64,000 bases of DNA from Staphylotrichum longicolle (taxonomy: Eukaryota; Ascomycota; Sordariomycetes; Sordariales; Chaetomiaceae), in the NCBI GenBank assembly GCA_019096155.1, contig JAHCVI010000006.1:1240001-1304000 (forward strand), read 5' to 3'. Both the position numbers and the translations under genes were made by a program. Below are positions 31,878-42,672 of this stretch, one piece after another; the stretch's first letter is position 1; each line of letters opens with the position of its first letter. The notes beneath the pieces are model-generated. The model was not told the DNA's origin. It did no database searches and saw only the letters and a program-made list of their open reading frames with translations.

Positions 31878-33091
31878 TTACTCGATTTTGATACCGACCT
31901 TGCCAAAGTGCTTCGCCGCCCACTGTCGCAATGTCAGCTAGATCAGAGCGGGATTGCGGACCGAGGAACTCACCATGTACTCATACGCCTCCTTCGCCGT
32001 CTCCAGGGTAAACACCTTCTCGTCGACGACTGGGTGAATGTCATGCTCTTCCATGGCCTTGATCATTTCCTCCAACTGGTCCTTGCCACCAACGTAAACG
32101 CCCCGCACAACGAACAGCCGCACCAGCGTATCCATGAGCGTTTCCTTAGGGGTGGTGCCCGTCAGCACGCCAATGACGGAGATAATGCCTTCCATCTTTA
32201 TGGCGTTCACGCTCTGGGTCATGGTCCCCTCGCCGCCCACTTCAAGAATGTGGTCGACACCCTCACCGTTGGGCGTCAACTTGCGTGCCGTCTCGCCCCA
32301 GTTAGCGTCCTCGCGGTAGTTGATAACATGGTCGGCGCCGAGCTTCTTGAGAATCTCGGCCTTCTTGGCGGACGACGTCGTAGCGATGACGGTGGCGCCG
32401 GCAGCTTTGGCGAACTACCCCTTGTCAGTTATCGACCCCCAAATTAAATGGAAGAACGACGCACCTGCAGCGCAAACAACGACACGCCGCCCGTTCCTTG
32501 CACCAACACTATCTGCCCCTTCTCCAACTTCCTCAGCCCATACAGCGCGTTCCAGCTCGTCAGCGCGGCGCACGTCAGCGTCGCTGCCTCAATAAAGTCC
32601 ATGTTGTTCGGCATGCGCACTACGCCCTCCTGGTCGAATGCGGCGTACTGCCGCAGTGTGCCGTCGATGCACCCGCCTAGCCCGGTTTTGCTGTCCGCCG
32701 GGGTGACAAAGCCGCGCTGGTGGCCCTGGTTGAAGAGCGTGACGACCTTGTCGCCGGGCTTCCACTTGGTCACGGCCGAGCCGACGGCAACGATGGTACC
32801 GGCTCCGTCAGATCCAGCGACGACGGGTGGGTTGTGGGGAAAGATGTATTTTCCCTGATGTTTGAGGTAGCAGGTCAGCGGTCAGCGTCAGCGCGACTGG
32901 ATTGTGAACAGAAGATACAGTACCATAGGGATGATCAGGTCACGGTAGTTGAGGGACGCGCCCTGCATCTTGACGAGGACATCGGTGTCGCCAATGTTGG
33001 GGATGGGGGCGTCCTCATAGACGAGGCCATCAAAGCTGTCCTTGACGATCTCTTGGATCTTCCATTGCTTTTGAGTGGAGGGGAGAGACAT
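31878..33091 (-). CDS. MDR-superfamily alcohol dehydrogenase/quinone oxidoreductase
   Basis: Four exons on the minus strand: 33091-32924, 32854-32465, 32414-31974 and 31922-31878. Introns are 69, 50 and 51 bases and all phase 0. The product is 347 residues. The N-terminal GroES-like domain has VLVKMQGASLNYRDL, then PVVAGSDGAGTIVAVG and KPGDKVV. The Rossmann domain has VLVQGTGGVSLFALQ, where the usual AxGVG region reads GTGGVS, then LGADHVINYRE. The catalytic-zinc Cys/His of classical ADH are replaced (NYRD), so it is closer to zinc-independent NAD(P)H quinone or enoyl reductases, although it is often annotated as zinc-type ADH. It is cytosolic. A TATATAA element lies 150 bases upstream of the start. 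Confidence 0.92.
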
Positions 33092-33890
33092 GTTGCTGTG
33101 TGAGTGGGTAGGTGTTTGTGGGTAGGTATGGAATGTTGTGAACCGGGCTCCGATGAGTTGATGGGCGCAGTGAGTTTAGTCTGATGGATTGATGGTTTGA
33201 ACAATGGCTGTTCTGGGATGAGGTCGGCACCATTCGTCTCTTATATACCCTTCGTTCAACGTGCATGGCTCGTTCAGGATTATCAATTCCTGATCCACCG
33301 AAACCCTGCGATGTGTGTAGATGGCCCAAACGGGCAAACGTGAAGCCATACGCTTTCGCTTGCTCATCATCGTTGACTTTGACGATAACTAAGCCGGGCA
33401 TTCCTTGGCCCTGAGACAAAACATGAATGGAGTGTGAAGTGGAAGAGATCCAGAAGTGCGGGAAAAAGAAACTCCTGCGTTCGTGGATTGGCTGAAACGC
33501 CACTTCGGGCCCACCAAACGAGAACAACGCAGCCAAAATCTGTTTTCTTAGTCAGAGCCAAGACCGCTGCGACGTAAGGAACATGAATGGGACGGGGGCA
33601 ACTCGATTTCTTTAGCCTCTTAGGAGGTTCCGTTCAAACTGTTGTGCTGCCTTCATACAGTGATCTTCCCACGTCTTGCAACAACAGATATTCCGTCAAT
33701 GTAGCATTTCTTTTTAGCAGGCTCTAGCGATATAGCTTTAAGTTACTTTTAAGAACGTTACAACATCAACAAACCACAGACACCGCAGTTTGCTGTTCAC
33801 AACATCCAGAAGACCGGGGTACTGCTGCACTCCAACGCGTTGCACACGACATCACCAGATAATCGCAGAGTGCACCATTGCGCCACCAGC
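33092..33890. other. intergenic, no gene seen
   Basis: Promoter of the oxidoreductase on the left and 3' flank of the small secreted-protein gene on the right. An AT-rich stretch at about 33660-33780 lacks any frame. Confidence 0.5.
33241..33247 (-). promoter_or_regulatory. putative TATA box of the MDR oxidoreductase
   Basis: On the minus strand the sequence reads GGGTATATAAG, about 150 bases upstream of the start at 33091. Confidence 0.4.
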
Positions 33891-34252
33891 CTACTCATGG
33901 ACACTCTGGAAGCGAAGGCTACCGCAACCAGACGAGGACCGAACAGTAACACCGCATCCATCAGCAATGCTAGCGGTAAAGCGGCAGCTGCCCTTGCCGC
34001 CGGACATGGTCTGAGGACGACCACCGTGGTCTGTCATAATATCAGTACATGTTTTTAGGTTTGAATGCGGGATTTGTCTCACCCGATGGCTCAGAGTGTT
34101 TGATCGAGAAGGTGCCGACGGTGGAAGAGGTCACCGTAAAGTAGCACGCTTGGGCGCCTGCAGCGAGTCAGCAAAGGGAGTCTGGCGCGTCTGGTACGAT
34201 ACATACCGGTAAGAGCCGTCACGGCAACGATGAGAAGCGTCTTCAGTTGCAT
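33891..34252 (-). CDS. small secreted cysteine-containing protein, 86 residues (effector-like)
   Basis: Three short exons on the minus strand, 34252-34207, 34157-34083 and 34030-33891, with introns of 49 bases (GTATGT...GCAG) and 52 bases (GTGAGA...ACAG). Both joins restore phase. Exon 1 encodes a signal peptide, MQLKTLLIVAVTALTG, and the likely cleavage is before CYFTV. The mature chain of about 67 residues has four cysteines (ACYF, SCRF, GCGV, GCGS) and is rich in Ser, Thr and Gly, compatible with two disulfides and a small beta fold. I do not recognise a family. Size, signal, cysteines and a TATA box 131 bases upstream are typical of fungal effectors or surface proteins, but that role is inference. 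Each exon is too short to be noticed as a simple open frame. Confidence 0.78.
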
Positions 34253-35062
34253 CTTGGTGGGGGGGCCGTGGTTAGTTTCGGGTTTCAGTCACAAATGCGT
34301 GTGGGTCGAGTATCTCGTCAATGTGGGAGTTCTGGGATGGTTTGTGTTTGACTCCTGGAAAATGACCTGGGAGTTTCCCCTTCTTATACATCTGCGGTTC
34401 TCTGAAGAGGCAAGCCTGCGCGGCCCCATTTGCTCATGGTCATTGTGGGTTAACTCCTCGGTCCTTCGGGACATGTTTGTTACCAAAATAACCCCGAAGA
34501 CAGCGAAAGTGCTGTGGAAGAAAGGACAAGTGCCTGGATGAACACAGCCAAGGCACTGGTTTCCACAAGTCGCAGAGGTGTTTGCCGCAAGCTCGGTCAG
34601 CATCTCGGCCGAGCTTGAGGGAGATTCCGGCAGAGGTCAGGGAACGCGAGCGGGACGGCGACGGCGCGGGGCTTTCAGCTCCGAAATTTAATATAAAGAA
34701 CCCGACAAGCTCACGGAAACCCGTCGGAATCTGTAGCTCCCACAAATGGCAGAATTGAGATTGCGCCTCAGTCGTCAGGCTCTCAATGCAAGATTCGGGA
34801 CAACGGTACCGACGATACTCTAAGACTTGGGATATCTCGGCTTCTCTTTGACCGAAACTGAGGTTTGCACGAGCAGAAATGTTGAGAAGCAGACTCCCAC
34901 AATAACCAAGGGATTGCTGCGTTGCGGTTGGGCAGTACTTGTTTTGACAGCAAACAGAGCACTGACATCATTAGATGCCGATCAAGCACTGCCAGTGGCC
35001 GACCTGCGGCCGTTTAAAGTTTGTCTCACTTACCACCTACCGCTACTTGTTTCTGCAACACA
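34253..35062. other. divergent promoter region, no gene seen
   Basis: Spacer between the minus-strand secreted-protein gene and the plus-strand GH105 gene. Only short frames; both genes encode exported proteins and may share control here. Confidence 0.45.
34383..34388 (-). promoter_or_regulatory. putative TATA box of the 86-residue secreted protein
   Basis: On the minus strand the sequence reads TGTATAAG, 131 bases upstream of the start at 34252. Confidence 0.4.
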
Positions 35063-36272
35063 ATGTACTCAAACCAAAAGCCGTTCGCACGAGTCCTGGT
35101 TGCTCTCTCCGTCTGTAGTCTAGCCATGTCCGCCTGCAACACATCGATAAACATGGGCTACGACGTCAACCGAGTGTTGGATCTTGCAGCCAGCAACGCG
35201 AAATCCAATTGGGAATGGGGAACCCATGCCCAAGCTCTTCTTGAGCTCCGTGATCCAGACATCTCGGTGTTCAGCAAAAGCGCATTTCCAGGTGGCAAGA
35301 TTCCCAATGCGAGGACGGCGGCCACAGACTATGCCCGGCCCAAAATCAGAACAAGTGGAAACACACTGACGCAAGCTGGAGGTAAGTGAGCCCTTGTTGA
35401 ATAGTTCCTGCTTCCCCTTTCAGTCTGCTAACTCGTGAGTACCCGCAGTCAGTGCAGCTGATCCCGCCTCTCTTGGAGTGTTCGCTATCCTGCTAGGACA
35501 ATCGGCATCCACAGCGTACTCTGAGGCCGCGACGCGACAGGTCAACGAGCTGTTGAACAAGGTGGCGCGGTACTCCAATGGAGCCATTAGCCACCGATAC
35601 GACTCCACCATGCTCTGGTCCGATTTCATCTTCATGGTTCCTCCGACCCTGGCGTACCAGGCGGTGGCGACCAACGATCCATCCCTGCTCAGAGAAGCCA
35701 TCCGCCAAATCACACTCTACAGAGACGCTCTTCAGGACAAGAGCACGGGACTGTGGAGTCACATCATCGGCAGCCGTCGTGACGCCGGTACCTGGTCGAC
35801 CGGCAATGGGTGGGTTCTTGGGGGGATAGCTCGTGTCCTCGCGACGCTCAACCACTGGCCGACGAGCAGCACCTGGACGGCAGAAGCACGCAGCTTGATT
35901 CAGTACGCCAAGGAGATTATCGACGGCGCAATCCAGGTGGGCCCCGACTCGAAGAGCGGGCTCTTCAGGAACTACATCACGCAGTCAAACAGCTTCCCAG
36001 AGGCAGCCGGCACAGCCATGATCGCGGCTTCAATCTACCGTTTCGCCGTCTTGGCACCGGGGACATTTGCTACATCTCGTTATCTGCAAGAGGCGGATGC
36101 ACTCCGCGCAGCCGTTGTGAAGGCAGTCAACTCCGACGGACGGTTGAGCCCTGTTGCAAATCCCTACCAGTACCTTCAGACCACGCCTCACACGGACGTG
36201 AGCCCGGAGGCACAGGATTTTGCCGTCTTTTTGTACGCAGCCTACCGCGACTATCTCTGTTCCACACAGTAG
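35063..36272 (+). CDS. GH105 unsaturated rhamnogalacturonyl hydrolase (YteR-like), secreted
   Basis: Two exons, 35063-35381 and 35449-36272, with a 67-base intron (GTAAGT...GCTAAC...GCAG); the product is 380 residues. The N-terminus (about 25 residues, ending SLAMSACNTS) looks like a signal peptide. The body has the GH105/GH88 alpha-barrel blocks: LWSDFIFMVPPTLAYQAV, GLWSHI, GTWSTGNGWVLGGIARVL, SGLFRNYITQ with SFPEAAGTAMIA, and SPEAQDFAVFLYAAYRD near the end. Relatives remove the unsaturated galacturonyl residue left by pectin lyases acting on rhamnogalacturonan. The usual acidic pair in the first block reads Asp-Phe rather than Asp-Asp, which should be checked against the active site. Context is plant cell-wall breakdown. 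Confidence 0.9.
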
Positions 36273-37338
36273 GATGATCAAGGTGTAAAGTCCCTGCAGG
36301 TCAGATAGCGAACCGTTGCTGAACCCATTCACAGGCGTCCCTCTAATGAAAATGGCGATCTTCTTGTGATATGCAACGAATGATACTTGGAAAACGTACT
36401 GTCGGACGGATCCATATCGGTGACGACTGGAGAGCTTCAGTTTTCATAATAAGTGGCTGAGATACGATGAAATGGAATCACGGCTTTTACAAAGTCCTGC
36501 CAAGGTGCGCTGAAGCGGTGACAGTGATTCCAAAGAAGGCCAAGCAGGTGGCTGATTCCTACATGTAAACAAAAGCCTGTTTGGTTGGTTGTGAGGCCTG
36601 AATTAACCGAAGCATGGCCTGATCCTTCAACGGCTCGAACCCGTCCCCACCAATGTGTAATCGTGAACGCCAAAAACAGAGCAGCCAAGACACCCACACG
36701 ACTGAGCAACAACCTCACGATTTACGAGTCGCTTGCTACTGTTATCTCCTGAGGCTTGCTCCACTCTCCAGCAGTTCAAAATCGGATTCAAAACTTTGAG
36801 AAGCAAATTGTCGAATCGTTTAGCACCCTTAAAAGATCCGCGTCATGAACAGTTGTGCAAAAGCTGGGAATCAGCGGCTCCCCAGCTGCCATCGACGTAG
36901 CGGCGACTCGTCTCAAGAGATGTGTAATCGGGATGAAGATGAACTGTGTGTACGGCACAGCAGCCATCAAGGGCTTGGCCCAAGGAGATATCTCACCACT
37001 ATCGAGACATGGGATAACCTCGCTTCTGCAAAACATGGGTCTGCAGATGGTACGAGGAGTTGAACCAACGACAGCCTGCAACTGGCTGTTCCTTCGTCTC
37101 ATGACAGGCATGTTGTGTAATAACCGCCACGAATAGTATCGAGAAAAGCGCCCTCTCCACAGCCGGACCCGTGCAGGGCCGGCCAAGGCAAGGCTGTCCA
37201 GCGTGGGCGTCTGTTGATGATGTGTATAAGTACCTGCACCCATTCTACAGTCGAACATCTTCTTCTTGCCACTCTCCATCAGTCATCTTCACATCCTCTC
37301 CAGCACACCTGCAACTTTCTCTGCAAAAGCAAAACAAA
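36273..37338. other. intergenic, no gene seen
   Basis: Frames of up to 163 residues occur on both strands (36788-37279) but overlap each other and lack motifs. The right end is the promoter of the Kex2-site secreted protein. Confidence 0.45.
37225..37230 (+). promoter_or_regulatory. putative TATA box of the Kex2-site secreted protein
   Basis: GTATAAGTA lies about 110 bases upstream of ATG 37339, followed by a CT-rich leader. Confidence 0.45.
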
Positions 37339-37984
37339 ATGCTTGTTACTCCTGCTTTCCTCGCTGGCCTGGGGCTGCTGCTACAGCGCGTCCACGCCGC
37401 CCCCCAGGCAGTCTCTGCCGAGCCTGATCTTATCAGCATCCTGGAGAAGATCCACGCCGACACGCCGATCACTTGGCACGAGGTTGTAAACTCGGATGGA
37501 TCGAAGAGCAACGTCACCGACATCGACAACGCGGCCTGGGACGGTGCTGTCGCCCAACTCGTTCCTCTCCATGCTGTGGTGGACAAGCGCCAGTCAAAGT
37601 CCTGCCACGGGAGCGGCTCCTGGGCCAAGCAGTCCGTCCTCCGCGACGGCATCTTCGATGCGTGCGACTGGCTGAGTGAGTGCGCCTGTTTCCCTCAACC
37701 CACCAAGGTGCTGATACGAACGGACAGGAAACACTCCTTTTGGCCAGACGCGAGTCTACCAACGTCCTGGCTACAACTCCGCCGGCGACCCCATGACGGT
37801 GCACTACACCAAGCAGAGGAGCGTCAGCGCAACCGACCCCATTGGCACCGAGTGCATCAACGCTGAGTACTGGCTCATCAGCAGCTGCCATGGCAACAAC
37901 CAGGACAGCCGCGGCGGCTACGTGTCTTGGACCACTGGCGACAGATACGGCGTCGACCCGCAGACTCACAACTGCAATTGCTGA
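37339..37984 (+). CDS. secreted pre-pro-protein with Kex2 site and six-cysteine mature domain
   Basis: Two exons, 37339-37675 and 37728-37984, with a 52-base intron (GTGAGT...ACAG); the product is 197 residues. A signal peptide of about 20 residues ends VHAAPQ. A pro-region of about 65 residues follows, with an NVT glycosylation site, and ends at VVDKR, a classic Kex2 cleavage site. The mature part of about 110 residues has six cysteines: KSCHG, DACDW, TECIN, SSCHG and the terminal NCNC. The SSCHG-DSRGGY-YGVDP region resembles the tail of several fungal secreted families that I cannot name with confidence. The architecture is that of processed secreted effectors or antimicrobial proteins, but the activity is unknown. 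Both TATA box and leader look like those of a highly expressed gene. Confidence 0.83.
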
Positions 37985-38522
37985 AGCAACCGAACTGCCT
38001 CAAACATGGCGTGTCAATAGGGTGTTGTGAGGCGCGTTCTCCTCATGCATGTTGGGCCGGAACCTTTTTTGTCCGCCTTGGTTATGTCATTTGCCGCCAC
38101 GAGCAGTCTGTCCTTCTTCATTTCTGATATCTCGGGACCCCTGAGTTCCCCTCACTATTTAAGCAAGCAAGCTACCCACCTTCTAAGGGAGGCTTCCCCC
38201 TTTAGCAAGGAAGAATATACACTCATTTCGCATTCCTTTGTTGACAACTGTCTTGTTCACAAGCGGTTTTGGTGCCAATGCCCAGAAGGGAAACACACAC
38301 GATTGCGCGGTGGAGAATAAGGAACTTATCCTACTAGACATTGTTTGCAACTATCGTCAGGAGAGTATCTCACTCATGCCATCTCAACTCCGAAACTACA
38401 AGATGTGATGTTGTTGTCCTGGTTGGTGTCATCGGCGTCGCGTTTCGGCATGGGTAGTTCAGGGCCCCAGACTGTAAAGGGAAAAAAAACGCAAAAAGAG
38501 AGGTCATCGCTGACGGGAATTG
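37985..38522. other. intergenic, no gene seen
   Basis: 3' flank of the secreted-protein gene and 3' flank of the minus-strand tRNA-Lys. No motif. Confidence 0.5.
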
Positions 38523-38607
38523 AGCCCGACGTGGGGGTCGAACCCACAACCTTGAGATGATGGAGATTCGTAAGAGTCTCACGCTCTACCGATTGAGCTA
38601 GCCGGGC
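38523..38607 (-). tRNA. trnK-CTT: tRNA-Lys (CTT) with 12-base intron
   Basis: On the minus strand: acceptor GCCCGGC/GTCGGGC, D-arm GCTC/GAGC, anticodon stem TGAGA/TCTCA, and T-arm GTGGG-TTCGACC-CCCAC. Anticodon CTT is at 38572-38574 and the 12-base intron at 38559-38570, one base after it. The mature length is 73 bases. Confidence 0.95.
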
Positions 38608-38952
38608 AGGCTATTGGCTGGTTGGAACGGCGGGTCGTGGCGATGGTTCATGTCCCTTTGTGGGGGTGGAGCACTAAGCTCAGGGGTACGGGACAGCTGC
38701 AAGCCTGGCGACACGTTCGTTCTGTTGGCACTCGAAGACGTATTTACATTTCTGCGGAATCTTTTCCTCTGTTGGCCGGTCTATAACAATCCACTCGTCT
38801 CCCTGTAGGTTGCTGATGACAAAGGAGCCAGAACCAACAGCAAACTGTGCCCCGCACCTTTCCTCCATCGGCGTCAGCCGGCAGCATTCCTAGAATCATG
38901 CCTGCTTTTCCTTTTGCTAAACCTTGATACCACCGTAAAAAAAACAGAAGAA
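38608..38952. other. intergenic, no gene seen
   Basis: Spacer between tRNA-Lys and the frameshifted gene at 38953. An upstream in-frame extension from 38914 exists but lacks a good start. Confidence 0.5.
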
Positions 38953-39449
38953 ATGTCCGCTTTTCAGCGCGCGATAGCAGAAAAGTCTCTTAGGGCTGAG
39001 AAGGACGAGACCGTCGAGACGGCAGAGCAACGACTCCAGCGCCAAATCGAGGAGAAGGCTCGCCAAGAAGAAGAGGACGACAAGACATGGCAACGGGCAA
39101 GATGGGAGGCAGCCAGAAAGGCACTGGCCGACGGAACATTCTACAAACGCGAGCCCGCTTCCCCCTCATCATTACCGCGGACGGTCCCATCTCGTCTGCC
39201 GAAGAGGTGCAGCGCCTCGCCGAGCTGGACTCTGTGCCTGAGGTGATCCACACGACGCTCATCGTGGGGGAAGGAATAGAGACGGAAAAACCAGTCATGA
39301 TCTGTCATGTTGGCTACGATGGGAAAGACAAAGTGGAGGAAAAGGCCAATGTTGAACTTGGTATGTCCGGAAAGTTTACAGTGTTGATTCGAGAGGAGAG
39401 AAGGAACGCGATGGTGGTCCGGTCTTTGAAGGAGGGTGTTACGCTTTAG
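38953..39449 (+). pseudogene. small coiled-coil hypothetical gene with apparent one-base frameshift
   Basis: From ATG 38953 to about 39155 one frame encodes a charged Glu/Lys/Arg/Gln helix typical of a coiled coil (SLRAEKDETVETAEQRLQRQ). From about 39160 to the stop at 39449 a different frame encodes a well-biased, globular stretch (PLIITADGPISSAEEVQRLAEL). The switch falls at a run of five C (within GCTTCCCCCTCATC); one more C would join the two into a single protein of about 165 residues. No intron signals are present. Either this is a sequencing or assembly error at a homopolymer or the gene is freshly broken. I do not recognise the family. Confidence 0.5.
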
Positions 39450-39704
39450 GAGTTTGGAGGGGGGTTGTGAATGACAGTGAGAGTCGAGGTAGTGGCAAGA
39501 TGGCGGAGTAGAACCTGATACCACGCTGCCAAACGGCGGATCCACTTTGACAGTGTAAAGATGGTGCAGGAGTTTCCCATGCTCGGCGGCAGAATTCGCT
39601 CCAGGCAGAGCAATCTGGGCGACGAGTTCCAGGGCCTAGCGCTCGTTGATCGAGCGGAAGAGTAAAAAATGTAGCCCTGTGACGAGTACGTCTTTGTTTG
39701 TGAT

Positions 39705-39783
39705 CGATCCACCCAGGGGTCGAACCTGGAACCTCCTGATTACCAAATCGTAGTCAGACGCTCTGCCATTGAGCCAGCGGACC
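39705..39783 (-). tRNA. trnR-ACG: tRNA-Arg (ACG) with 7-base intron, copy 2
   Basis: The mature part is the same, base for base, as the copy at 26373. The 7-base intron differs by one base (sense TTTGGTA here, TTCGGTA there). The short 3' flank GATCGATCC region is also shared. Confidence 0.95.
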
Positions 39784-40173
39784 TGTTAGTTGGGATGTTC
39801 TTGAGGTGTTGATATATCAGTCCCAAGACTTGATTGTACATGTCGTTTGGCAAACGAAACATGAGGGTATCTCAAAAGAGCAGAGTATCTGTCTCTCGGC
39901 TGGATCTGCACTCGTATTAAGGAGGAGGAAATGAAAGACCAGAATCATGATGGGCGTCCCGCACCCAGCGACCATATCAAGACCGCGGAATCGTCCATGT
40001 AAACCTGTCACTACGTCGTCCCGAGAGAAGTACTGTATCAATATTATACGGAAAGATCTGGGATCCAACGCCTGGTCCTGCACAGAGCTAAAATCGAATC
40101 TTGCCCGCCCCGCATCGCCGTCGGCGTGCAGCTTTTGGCAGAGACGGGCCTGCCTACCCATCCCTTGAAGATC
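39784..40173. other. intergenic, no gene seen
   Basis: Spacer between tRNA-Arg and the 3' end of the transcription-factor gene. Confidence 0.5.
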
Positions 40174-42672
40174 TTAGTTGAACTGCGACCTGTACCCCAG
40201 CCAGTCCGCCTCCGGGTCCGGGACTGCCGCGCCCCTGTTTCGAAAGACATCTGGCCCGAAGGCATGGGGTTGAAGCAAGATGCTCGTCTGTTCACCGCCC
40301 GCCGCGGCGGCCATGCTTCGCGGTCCCGGTTCTGCTACCTTGAAGTAGTTGAAAAAGTCAAAGACGTCGATGCTGTCGAGTTCGCTCAGAGACACCGACT
40401 GCGAAGATGTCTCGTCCAGGCCCGATCGGCGTGTCGACGATGTGAGGACGACGAGGTCGTATGCGCTCCTGTCATTGCATCGTGTCAGTACCAGCTCTAT
40501 GCGGTATATGACGAAGCATCTAAGACGATGTGCACAGCAAGCACGATCCGGGGCTCACTTACTCTCTCATGACAGCATACGGCACGCCGCACTGCCGCCC
40601 TTTGTGCATCACCCGCGCAAGGATCCGCGCATAGTTGTCCGCCACCTCCCAGTACTGCCCGACATACGTCAGGATGTCAATGAAGAAGTCAATCTTCCCG
40701 TCCACGGGACAATTCGTGGCCGCTGCGTGCACGATGAGCAGCCGCGCCGCAGTCCACAACGCAAACGCAAACGGAGGACCCACCAGATCCAACCCGTTGG
40801 CTTCGTAAACGTCCTGTGTGATGTCTCGGAGGCTCTGCACCGCCGACAGGCACCGCTGCATGGCGTAGTGGGAGGGCACGAAAATGTGAGACCGCACCAT
40901 CGGGTACGCCGCCGACGAGTGCAGCCGCACCACCGACGTCACGTATGCGCTGTGCAGCATAAACCAGTTCGCCACGCGGCTCGCCGGGTCCGAGTGACAG
41001 AGCGCCGAGATGCGACTGTACTCGCTCGGAAGACCTTGCAACCACTTATCCAGCGCAGCGTCCAATGCCCTGTACGTGTTGCGCCAACCCGCCATCTCCG
41101 TCGACGACGTCACGTCGATTGGGGTCTTGAGGAAGTCGTGTACTTGGCTGAGGATGCGCAGGATCTGGCAGTGGTAGGAGAAGCTGCCCAGGTTCTCGGG
41201 CTTTTTCACCGTGTACGTCGTCCCCCCACGGCCGTCTGGCGTCGGGTCAAGCGACCCGGTCTCTACCGGGACGTTTCTCGAAAACAAATCGTATGAACAC
41301 GGAAGCATACGCTTCATCCTCTTTTCGTCGAGCATAAAGTCGGACGTCGTTGTCGCCACCGTTGCGTACCGGTCAAGCAGGTACACCATCCAGCAAAGTC
41401 GCCGCCGGCCCTCGTCCTCGATCCAGGACTCGGGCTGTCCCACCGCGACCCGCCGCACCGAACCTGTGTGGGGCAAGTCCTCCTGACCCGCCGCCAGGTA
41501 CATCCTGTTCTCCGCCCAGAGGTCCAGATGCCGCACGTTCTGTGCCAGCAGAGACAGCAGGTTCCACCCCCGTGGGCCGTTCGAGGTGCCCAGCTCGTCG
41601 AGGGAAAGGATAACAAGCGCCCTGAGTGCCGCGACACTGACGTGCTCCATAGCGTATATCATGACGGTGTTTTTCGACACGGCGTGGTAGTGGGCCTTCA
41701 TCTCGGGCGTCAGTCGTGGGTCTTTCAGGAAGCGCAGCGTCGTCGCCACAATGGCGTGCAGGAGGATGCGGTCGACCTCGCTCTGGGACGTCGACCCAAA
41801 GAACACGCCAAAGGTCGTCTTGCGGTCCAGGATCGGGCACCATGTGTTGCAGTGCTTGAAGTAGAGATCCACCAGCGTGTAAACCATGTCCTGGGGGGGG
41901 AGCTCTCGCCCTCGAGGCATATGGTTTGTCCCACTGAAGGGTGACGACTCCCCGCCTCCACCGCCGCCCATGGACATGTTTGTCGGAGGTCCTTGGACAG
42001 ACGGTCGCGGGCCAACCTGGAACCCATCTTGGCTCTCCACGCCCTGCCAGGATGGGCTGGATAATGCTACCGGGCTCCTGCCGTTGATGATGGAAATCCC
42101 CGGCGGGACACCCAACGGTACCGTCGGCGGTTCAGCGCCCTCGGGATGCGGCGGGTAGCCATCGACTTGCGGCGCTTCAGGGTTGCTGACAGAAGGCGAC
42201 AGCGTCTGCTTTGATGGGCTGGCGTGATCATGGGTGATGTGGTCCTCCAGGCGACGCCATAGCGTCTGCAAGAGGGCATCGACGCGGTTCAGCTTGGTCT
42301 CGAGCTCGAGGGTAAAGCCGATGCGACTTCCAGGTTTCTGCCTCTCGAGATAAACGCAGGTGCGGCTGTGGCGGGCACACCAGGAGCACGCAGGATCGGC
42401 TCTATCACACTTGACTTTGCGGGCCTTGCACAGCTCGCAGCTTAACGCCGCGCTGTATCAGTCGAGCCACCATTAAGAGAGATCAGAGGGAGGGGAGGAT
42501 CTTACGATGTTTTCTGATACTTGGTTCTCTTTCTCTTGTTACCGGCGAAGGCTGTGGAGGCGCGTTCGTTGTGCAAGGAGTCGTCGCCGCTCGACACGCT
42601 CTCGTCGTGGCTGAAGGCCGAGTTCGGCTCGTCCTCGGCCATGGATACCGGCGGTGCATTTGAATCAACCAT
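40174..42672 (-). CDS. Zn2Cys6 transcription factor with fungal-specific regulatory domain
   Basis: Three exons on the minus strand, 42672-42506, 42452-40563 and 40468-40174, with introns of 53 bases (GTAAGA...ACAG) and 94 bases (GTAAGT...ACAG); the product is 783 residues. The first intron lies just before the zinc cluster. Cys61, 64, 71, 78, 81 and 88 form a perfect C-x2-C-x6-C-x6-C-x2-C-x6-C cluster (SCELCKARKVKCDRADPAC), followed by a Leu-rich helix (LELETKLNRVDALLQTLW) for dimerisation. The fungal transcription-factor domain spans about 240-600, including RRRLCWMVYLLDRY. The C-terminal block VPYAVMRESAYDLVVLTS, completed by the last exon, resembles the end of XlnR-type regulators. It lies 2.4 kb from glycerol kinase and is the only regulator near the glycerol genes, so control of them is a reasonable guess. 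Confidence 0.92.

Noticed and set aside
36788..37279. 163-residue minus-strand frame and 93-residue plus-strand frame overlapping it
   Set aside because: Mutually overlapping, motif-free, and partly inside the promoter of a well-supported gene.
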